From: Bacteroidales bacterium
GTDB lineage: Bacteria; Bacteroidota; Bacteroidia; Bacteroidales; UBA4417
Length of the DNA: 10,254 nucleotides
Direction: 5' to 3'
Assembly (NCBI GenBank): GCA_025350385.1
Contig: JANXXZ010000401.1
Span: 1 to 10,254 of the forward strand
Positions 5,542 to 10,254 of this stretch are shown in pieces. Position 1 is the stretch's first letter; every line of letters begins with the position of its first letter. The notes under the pieces were generated by a model that was not told the origin of the DNA, did not search any database, and saw nothing but the letters and a program-made list of their open reading frames with translations. Both the position numbers and the translations under genes were made by a program.

Positions 5542-6591
5542 ATGGAAGTCAAGATATTAGATAGTATTCTGCATGGTTCCTTGAAACCATGGAAAATAGA
5601 CACCAGCAACACAAGATTATTTACCGGTTTGGTGAAAGCTGCGAAAGCAGCTTCACCTAAAACCAATTCAGAATTAGTTAAGCAACTCACTGACCTCCTC
5701 TCCGACTTCCCATCCGTAAAAAAGTTGCTCAACGATGAGCCAAAAGATTTCGACCTGCTTAAACCACTTCCTTTCGATATTGAATTGCCCAAATACAAGG
5801 ATGCAGTTACAAACTTTTATTACCTGCTGATAACCGGAGAAACACTCCGGAGTTATAATGCTTTCCTGAATTTGTCAGTGAGTTGGACCGATTTAATCGA
5901 TATCCGATACCATGTGGGCAAAACCTTGACTAATATCAGAGTTTTAGCAAAACAGACAGGAATTGAATTGATTGAGCAGGGATTCCAAACACCACCTGAT
6001 TCACATAGCGAACTCACTCACTTTGCACTTTACTATTTGAAACATTGCCTGATTCAGCTTTATTTCAGCATTCAGGAACATTTTAGAAGCAGTCTTGTAA
6101 GCATAATCAACCTCGAAGATTTCTACCTGCTTGACCTTGAAGAATCAAACCTTAATATGATCGATCTGAAGCCGGTAGAAATAAAAGCAGAATTGGACAT
6201 TCCGGATCAGGATAGAATTAGCTTTGGCTTTAGGGACAATTTAGAAAAGCTCAGGTATGTAGTCAATCAGCTGTGCTTTCAAGTCGAATTAGTTAATGAA
6301 GAAGTTAATACTCCTGAAGATATACTCAAAGTGCTGACTGCATCGAACCTTACTCCTGGATGTAGCAAAATTCAATTAGGATGTGAAACCAAACATTTCC
6401 GGTACATCATTGATAAATTCAATCCATATTTTAATAATCTTTCTTTGGCAAATATTGCAAAATCACAAATCTTCTATTCCAAAAAGGACACATTAATTTC
6501 CGCTAACAACCTTTCAGCCAGTAACTCAAAGAATAAATTAGAACCCAAGGAAAAGGGTACTATTGACAAAATATTTAAACAAATGCAATAA
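5542..6591 (+). CDS. Unrecognised 349-residue mobile-element protein
   Basis: The gene starts at ATG 5542, 7 bp after the integrase stop, and is likely cotranscribed with it. The protein is soluble, with no signal peptide or membrane segment. It is mostly helical, with a central helical block (about 118-185, including RYHVGKTLTNIRVLAKQTG and ALYYLKHCLIQLYFSIQEHF) and a charged Lys-rich tail. A C-terminal module at about 282-325 (KHFRYIIDKFNPYFNNL, then FYSKKDTLISANNLSAS) resembles a segment I associate with uncharacterised proteins of Bacteroidota integrated elements, but I cannot name the family safely. Its place between integrase and control genes suggests a part in excision, integration or element regulation; that is inference. 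About 100 bp separate it from the next gene. Confidence 0.85.
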   Translation: MEVKILDSILHGSLKPWKIDTSNTRLFTGLVKAAKAASPKTNSELVKQLTDLLSDFPSVKKLLNDEPKDFDLLKPLPFDIELPKYKDAVTNFYYLLITGETLRSYNAFLNLSVSWTDLIDIRYHVGKTLTNIRVLAKQTGIELIEQGFQTPPDSHSELTHFALYYLKHCLIQLYFSIQEHFRSSLVSIINLEDFYLLDLEESNLNMIDLKPVEIKAELDIPDQDRISFGFRDNLEKLRYVVNQLCFQVELVNEEVNTPEDILKVLTASNLTPGCSKIQLGCETKHFRYIIDKFNPYFNNLSLANIAKSQIFYSKKDTLISANNLSASNSKNKLEPKEKGTIDKIFKQMQ

Positions 6592-6693
6592 AAAACATTC
6601 AGATTATTCATGTATCTGAGTAAGGGCTTAACCTCTTAAACTTTGTATTTCAGTCACTTATGACTTTTGTTTCAAATTTTAAAATACGAAACA

Positions 6694-6996
6694 ATGTCAC
6701 AAGAAGAATTGATTTTAGACAAGCTCTCCGAGATAGCTAATAAGCTAGATGAGCAAAACCTGTTGCAAAAAACAGTATTAAACTTTAACGAGGCTTGCTC
6801 CTATCTCGATGTAAGTCCTTCCCACCTCTACAAGCTAACCAGCACGCGTCAAATACCACATTTCTGCCCACAGGGTAAGAAATTGTATTTCAACCGTACC
6901 GAGCTTGATGCCTGGTTGCAACGTAACCGCCAATCCACCAGCGAGGAAATCGAACATGAAGTAAACGAGAAACTGTTTAATTCACGGAGGAAATAG
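6694..6996 (+). CDS. Helix-turn-helix protein, excisionase/MerR-like (HTH_17 type), first of pair
   Basis: The 100-residue product from ATG 6694 has a helical N-terminus (1-28, possible short coiled coil) and then a winged-helix module (about 29-76): LNFNEACSYLDVSPSHLYKL, a TRQIPHFCPQGKKLYF wing, and LDAWLQRNRQ. This is the DNA-binding architecture of excisionase-family proteins, which bend DNA at attachment sites or act as regulators. A TTG start at 6667 would add nine residues; ATG 6694 is preferred. Boxes resembling TTTG and TAnnTTTG occur at 6642-6645 and 6662-6669, but spacing and match are poor. The gene leads a tight operon: its last codons contain the GGAGG ribosome site of the next gene. 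Confidence 0.85.
   Translation: MSQEELILDKLSEIANKLDEQNLLQKTVLNFNEACSYLDVSPSHLYKLTSTRQIPHFCPQGKKLYFNRTELDAWLQRNRQSTSEEIEHEVNEKLFNSRRK
6986..6990 (+). promoter_or_regulatory. Strong Shine-Dalgarno site for the second HTH gene
   Basis: GGAGG lies 8 bp before ATG 6999 and inside the final codons of the upstream HTH gene. A canonical site is notable here because the other genes in the window have none. It fixes the start of the second HTH gene and suggests deliberate high or coupled translation. Confidence 0.7.
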
Positions 6997-6998
6997 GC

Positions 6999-7277
6999 AT
7001 GGACCATTGTAAAACCTGCCGCGAACCTCTCGACAACGTGATGGAACGGCTCAAACGTCTCGAAACAATCCTGGCTCAAAAGCAACAGTCATGCCCTGAC
7101 CAGGTCTTCTTCGACAACCAGGAGTTTATTCAGGTAATGAATATTAGCAAACGCACCGCTCAGGCGTGGCGCGACATGGGTATAATTGCTTACTCCCAGG
7201 TAGGATGCAAAATGTATTACCGTCTCTCCGACATCCTTTCGTTGCTCGAAAAGCACCACAAACCGGCTAAATCCTAA
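6999..7277 (+). CDS. Helix-turn-helix protein with N-terminal CxxC, second of pair
   Basis: This 92-residue protein begins MDHCKTCREP, with a CxxC at residues 4-7, followed by a short amphipathic helix (NVMERLKRLETILAQKQ) and an HTH_17-like winged helix at about 36-84 (FFDNQEFIQVMNISKRTAQA, WRDMGIIAYSQVGCKMYYRL, DILSLLEKH). It is probably a small DNA-binding control or excisionase protein. Only two Cys of a possible metal site are close together; Cys32 and Cys70 could contribute, but metal binding is unproven. It is 2 bp from the upstream HTH gene and 5 bp from the primase-helicase gene, so the three are almost certainly one transcript. Paired HTH genes before a BT4734/DUF3987 primase are a familiar Bacteroidota element arrangement. 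Confidence 0.85.
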   Translation: MDHCKTCREPLDNVMERLKRLETILAQKQQSCPDQVFFDNQEFIQVMNISKRTAQAWRDMGIIAYSQVGCKMYYRLSDILSLLEKHHKPAKS

Positions 7278-7282
7278 TTGAT

Positions 7283-9574
7283 ATGGCTACATCAACCATC
7301 TTCACAGGATTTAACCAGCCGGTTGAGGACAGGTCCCTTATCCTGATCCTTAACGACATCAAAGCCGGTAAATACAGGACGGAGGTTGAACGCATCCGTT
7401 CTTGTATTGACTACGGCGAAACTGACAAAGCCGACCAGCTTAAAAAGCAGCTCCCGGCTTTCACTCCTTCAGGCACGTATGAGGGTGGACGAAAAGCCAA
7501 CCTCCTCAAACAATACAGTGGCTTTGTCCATCTCGATTTCGACAAACTTACTCTGGAACAACTGGATGAAATAAAAGCCAGGGTTGCTCAAATCCCATAC
7601 ACTTCCGGCTGCTTTCGCAGTCCAAGTGGTAACGGATTAAAAGTTTTGATTGAAGTCAATACAACCGAAGTGCATCACGATCTTACCTACCGGCAAGTCC
7701 AGGACTATTACGAAAACAGCCTTGGTATTCTTTGCGATCCGAAATGCAAGGATATCACCAGGCTCTGCTTTGTAAGCTACGATCCCGATTTATACAAGAA
7801 CTTGAACAACGAAAAGTTCCTCGTACAACTCTCGGAAACGGCTAATGAAGTAAGTATTCCAAAGCCTTTACCTCCACCTGCCTCTTCACTTCCTCCAAGG
7901 GAACCGGAGGACCTCAGTGCTCTGTTCATTTTTGAACAACAAATGCAATTCACTAATAACAAAGAAACATATTCCGATGGAAACCGCAATAATTATATTT
8001 ATCTGCTGGCATCTAATTGCAACAGGGCAGGTCTCTCCGAAGATACTACTCTTGAACTTTGTTCTCAGCATTTCAGCCTTCCTGAAAAAGAAATAAAAGC
8101 CTCTGTCCGGAGTGCTTATTTTAATCACTCCGTTGAATTTGCAAAGTTTGCAAAGTCTGCAAACCGTGCAAACTCTGCAAAGCCTCCCGACTCCCAACCC
8201 ATCGGACAAAACCAGGCAAATACAGATGAAGATCCACTGGAAGATTATCTCAAAACTACTCCCACCATTCCGGATGAAGTGTACGAAGCACTGCCTGATT
8301 TACTCAAACAAGGTGCCAGCGCATTTACCGACAAGCGCAAAAAGGACGTTTTCTTTACCGGTGCTATTGCTATCATCAGTGGATGTTTACCCAATGTAAC
8401 GGGTATCTATTTTCAGGAAAGAGTTTACCCGCATCTCTACACATTCATTATTGCTCCGGCAGCAAGTGGTAAAGGAGTGTTGAAAAACGCCAAACGCCTG
8501 GCTGAAAAGTACCACCAGAATATATTGCAGCAAAGCCGCGACGCTCAAAAAATCTATCAGAATGAAATGGATGATTTCAAAATGATGGAACGCAACAGGA
8601 AAAAGGGTGAACCTTCCACCGAAAAACCGGAAGCGCCACCCTTTAAAATTCTCTTTATTCCTGCCGATTGCAGCAAAGCCAGGATGATTGAACATTTAAA
8701 GTCGAACGAAGGTCAGGGCATCATTTGCGAAACGGAAGCCGATACCATGAGTGGTGCCAAAAAGCAGGACTGGGGCGATTACTCAGCCATCCTGCGTGCT
8801 GCTTTCCACCACGAAACGGTTTCCAGCACACGCAAAACTGACAACCAATACGACGAAATCAACGAACCTCGTCTGGCTGTGGCCTTATCCGGCACGCCAG
8901 CACAGGCTCCGCGTTTGCTTTCCTCTGCCGAGGATGGACTTTTCAGCCGGTTTCTGTTCTATGCGTATAAAAACAAAGTTGAATGGCAGGACCCTTCACC
9001 CCGTAGCAATGGCATTGTTTACAACGACCATTTCGAAGCTCTTTCAGTACAGGTATTGGAAATTATCAGCCACCTGGAATTATCCCCAACTACCGTTGAA
9101 TTAACATCCTCACAGTGGGATATAATCAATACAGAATTTCCCCTCATGCTTTCGGATGTCGTTACCTTCACAAGCGAAGATGCTGCAGGTGTGGTTTACC
9201 GCATGGGTATGATTTTCTTTAGGATGTGCATGATATTTACTGCTTTGCGTAAATACGAAAACGGAGAAACTTCACCTACTATGATTTGTACCGATGAAGA
9301 CTTCTATTCTGTTCTCCAGATAGTACAAACCTATCTGGCCCATAGCTTGCTGATGTTTAACAACCTGCCGAAACAAAGTGAACCGATGCAGTTTCTTTCG
9401 GGCGATGGTAAACGCAGGTTTTTTGAAGCCTTACCAAAGGAGTTTACTCGTAAGGAATCTACCGAAATCGGGTTACGGTTCAAACTTTCACCACGCACCG
9501 TAGATGATGTCCTTCGTTCAGCTACCGGGGTAACTCTCACCAGGATTAAAGCAGGTCATTACCAGCGCATGTAG
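7283..9574 (+). CDS. Primase-helicase fusion: BT4734-like (VirE_N) domain plus DUF3987 ATPase
   Basis: The 763-residue protein is probably the element's replication protein. Residues 1-185 form a BT4734-like domain related to archaeo-eukaryotic primases: FVHLDFD (81-87) fits the acidic hhDhD motif, SPSGNGLK (113-120) the second motif, and KDITRLCFVSYDP (156-168) the third. A Pro-rich linker (190-208) leads to a primase C-terminal-like helical region (about 210-285). A repeated FAK/SAN linker (286-300) follows, and then a DUF3987 P-loop ATPase (about 330-600). In that domain APAASGKG (391-398) is a Walker A with Gly in place of Ser/Thr after the Lys; GIICETEAD (479-487) is the likely Walker B; SGTPAQAPRL (536-545) is sensor-like; and Arg556 in GLFSRFLFY is a candidate arginine finger. 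The last 55 residues look like a winged helix. Activity is inferred from family. Start ATG 7283 is 5 bp after the second HTH gene. Confidence 0.9.
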   Translation: MATSTIFTGFNQPVEDRSLILILNDIKAGKYRTEVERIRSCIDYGETDKADQLKKQLPAFTPSGTYEGGRKANLLKQYSGFVHLDFDKLTLEQLDEIKARVAQIPYTSGCFRSPSGNGLKVLIEVNTTEVHHDLTYRQVQDYYENSLGILCDPKCKDITRLCFVSYDPDLYKNLNNEKFLVQLSETANEVSIPKPLPPPASSLPPREPEDLSALFIFEQQMQFTNNKETYSDGNRNNYIYLLASNCNRAGLSEDTTLELCSQHFSLPEKEIKASVRSAYFNHSVEFAKFAKSANRANSAKPPDSQPIGQNQANTDEDPLEDYLKTTPTIPDEVYEALPDLLKQGASAFTDKRKKDVFFTGAIAIISGCLPNVTGIYFQERVYPHLYTFIIAPAASGKGVLKNAKRLAEKYHQNILQQSRDAQKIYQNEMDDFKMMERNRKKGEPSTEKPEAPPFKILFIPADCSKARMIEHLKSNEGQGIICETEADTMSGAKKQDWGDYSAILRAAFHHETVSSTRKTDNQYDEINEPRLAVALSGTPAQAPRLLSSAEDGLFSRFLFYAYKNKVEWQDPSPRSNGIVYNDHFEALSVQVLEIISHLELSPTTVELTSSQWDIINTEFPLMLSDVVTFTSEDAAGVVYRMGMIFFRMCMIFTALRKYENGETSPTMICTDEDFYSVLQIVQTYLAHSLLMFNNLPKQSEPMQFLSGDGKRRFFEALPKEFTRKESTEIGLRFKLSPRTVDDVLRSATGVTLTRIKAGHYQRM
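8138..8182. repeat. Array A: five 9-bp TTTGCA-type repeats inside the primase-helicase gene
   Basis: Units are TTTGCAAAG, TTTGCAAAG, TCTGCAAAC, CGTGCAAAC and TCTGCAAAG, directly adjacent. They encode residues 286-300 (FAKFAKSANRANSAK), and all five Ala codons are GCA, so the repeat is at the nucleotide level. On the minus strand the units read as (C/G)TTTGCANN, matching array B at 9628-9672. Iteron-like; binding partner unknown. Confidence 0.85.
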
Positions 9575-9594
9575 TATATCACTTGACCAATCTC

Positions 9595-9621
9595 AAGAGC
9601 CTCCTCCGGGAGGCTTTTTTT
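9595..9621 (+). terminator. Intrinsic terminator of the HTH-HTH-primase operon
   Basis: GCCTCC (9599-9604) and GGAGGC (9609-9614) form a GC-rich stem with a TCCG loop, extended by A-T pairs and followed by seven T. It lies about 20 bp after the primase-helicase stop and should end the operon before the DinD-like gene. Confidence 0.85.
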
Positions 9622-9627
9622 GCGATT

Positions 9628-9672
9628 ATTGCAACCTTTGCAGACTTTGCAAGCTTTGCAATGTTTGCAACT
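9628..9672. repeat. Array B: five 9-bp TTTGCA-type repeats in the gap before dinD
   Basis: Adjacent units are ATTGCAACC, TTTGCAGAC, TTTGCAAGC, TTTGCAATG and TTTGCAACT, giving 45 bp exactly, the same unit length and count as array A. Best agreement with array A is obtained by reversing one of them, so the two form an inverted pair about 1.45 kb apart. It sits between the operon terminator and the dinD promoter, as an origin or operator would. Confidence 0.85.
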
Positions 9673-9709
9673 TTCAATCAATAGTAAGAAGTCTTTAGCT
9701 TTGTTTTAC

Positions 9710-9717
9710 TAAATTTG
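9710..9717 (+). promoter_or_regulatory. Bacteroidota -7 box of the dinD-like gene
   Basis: TAAATTTG matches TAnnTTTG fully and would give a start site near 9724 and a 30-nt leader to ATG 9755. No convincing -33 TTTG is seen at the proper distance, which is compatible with an activated or regulated promoter. Array B ends about 38 bp upstream. Confidence 0.5.
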
Positions 9718-9754
9718 GTGATTCATCTGACGGTCGAATTATAAAACCTTTAAA

Positions 9755-10254
9755 ATGGAAAACGAAACTATCACCAGGCTAAATAAATCCTTTGAAGAAT
9801 ATGCCTACGAACAGGAAGGTATTGAATACTGGCTTGCCCGCGAATTGCAAGGCTTATTGGGATATGCCGATTGGCGAAATTTTTTAAACGCTGTCGAAAA
9901 AGCGAAAGAAAGCTGTAAAACCACTGGCGAAGAGGTTTCCGATCATTTCGTTGACGTCAACAAAATGATCGATCTCGGCAAAGGAGCTAAAAGAGAAGTT
10001 GATGATATTATGCTCACCCGCTACGCCTGTTATCTTATTGCTCAAAACGGCGACCCAAAGAAAGAACAAATAGCTTTTGCTCAAAGCTATTTTGCTATAC
10101 AAACCCGAAAACAAGAACTTCTTGAGGAACGTATCCACCTCATGGAACGTTTGCATGCAAGGGAAAAACTTGCAGCTACCGAAACCGAATTATCAAGAAT
10201 CATTTACGAACGGGGTGTTGACAATAAAGGCTTTGCAAATATACGCAGCAAAGG
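9755..10254 (+). CDS. dinD: DNA-damage-inducible protein D (DinD)-like, 3' end outside window
   Basis: The frame from ATG 9755 stays open to the window edge, giving 166 codons of a protein expected to be about 270-290 residues. It closely follows the DinD N-terminal pattern: FEEYAYEQEGIEYWLARELQ, GLLGYADWRNFLNAVEKAKE, ending in EVSDHF (58-63), then GAKREVDDIMLTRYACYLIA, QNGDP, and AFAQSYFAIQTRKQELLEER. The first part is a BRO-N-like domain (about 11-120), found in phage antirepressors. Escherichia coli DinD is SOS-induced and reported to counter RecA filaments. Whether this copy does so is unknown, and no recognisable LexA site was found. It follows the primase operon's terminator and has its own -7 box, so it is a separate transcription unit and probably accessory cargo or an element-control gene. 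Confidence 0.9.
   Translation, partial: MENETITRLNKSFEEYAYEQEGIEYWLARELQGLLGYADWRNFLNAVEKAKESCKTTGEEVSDHFVDVNKMIDLGKGAKREVDDIMLTRYACYLIAQNGDPKKEQIAFAQSYFAIQTRKQELLEERIHLMERLHAREKLAATETELSRIIYERGVDNKGFANIRSK

Larger units (their letters stand above)
4130..10254. mobile_element. Left part of an integrated genetic element (right end outside window)
   Basis: The element begins inside the tRNA-Val(UAC) gene and encodes, in order, a tyrosine recombinase, an unrecognised protein, two excisionase/control-type HTH proteins, a primase-helicase fusion and a DinD-like protein, all on the plus strand. This order of integrase, small HTH genes and BT4734/DUF3987 primase is a known arrangement of Bacteroidota mobilizable and conjugative elements. 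Relaxase, coupling protein, phage structural genes and the right attachment site are not present in the window, so a phage satellite cannot be excluded. The exact left boundary lies within the shared tRNA segment and cannot be fixed without the other end. Confidence 0.8.

Noticed and set aside
8138..8182. CRISPR-like array
   Set aside because: Units are 9 bp and directly adjacent with no spacers, inside a coding frame.
7886..8209. Minus-strand reading frame with Cys-rich repeats
   Set aside because: It is the antisense of array A within a clearly coding primase gene; the Cys pattern is produced by the TTTGCA repeat.
9884..10156. Minus-strand 90-residue reading frame
   Set aside because: It is opposite the strongly recognisable DinD-like coding sequence.

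Overview
The window looks like a piece of a Bacteroidota (Bacteroidetes) chromosome carrying the left end of an integrated mobile element. The Bacteroidota assignment rests on the gene families (Bacteroidota-type tyrosine integrase, BT4734/DUF3987 primase-helicase, GxxExxY protein, Wzi-like outer-membrane protein, exosortase), on promoters matching the Bacteroidota -7 consensus TAnnTTTG, and on the scarcity of Shine-Dalgarno sequences. No database search was possible. Family names come from recognisable motifs and gene order.

Chromosomal part (1 to about 4143). It opens with the C-terminal end of an unrecognised gene (1-120). Next is a GxxExxY (PD-(D/E)xK-like) gene broken by two one-base frameshifts (209-620), then a secreted 559-residue protein resembling the Wzi capsule-assembly family (705-2384). 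A convergent gene for a stand-alone exosortase/archaeosortase-type membrane protease overlaps its end by 30 bp (2355-2951, minus strand). A small VanZ-like membrane protein follows (3218-3628), then an intergenic stretch with two copies of a 45-nt interspersed repeat. An intact tRNA-Val(CAC) with its terminator lies on the minus strand. Immediately upstream of it is only the 3' half of a second tRNA, readable as tRNA-Val(UAC), still followed by its own terminator.

Mobile element (about 4130 to beyond 10254). The missing 5' half of tRNA-Val(UAC) is replaced by foreign DNA, so this is read as an attachment-site junction. The first element gene is a tyrosine recombinase (4302-5534) with a good -33/-7 promoter, a perfect tandem 12-bp repeat in its leader, and candidate arm-type repeats between the junction and the promoter. 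It is followed 7 bp later by an unrecognised 349-residue protein. A tight operon comes next: two small helix-turn-helix proteins (excisionase/control type) and a 763-residue primase-helicase fusion, ending at a strong terminator. A DinD-like gene then starts from its own -7 element and runs off the right edge. Relaxase, conjugation or phage structural genes, and the right attachment site, are not in the window, so the class of element (mobilizable or conjugative element, or phage satellite) stays open.

The most unusual signal is a pair of arrays, each five 9-bp units built on TTTGCA. One lies in frame inside the linker of the primase-helicase gene (8138-8182). The other lies in the non-coding gap just after that operon (9628-9672) and fits best in the opposite orientation. 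They look like iterons and are candidates for the element's replication origin or an operator pair.
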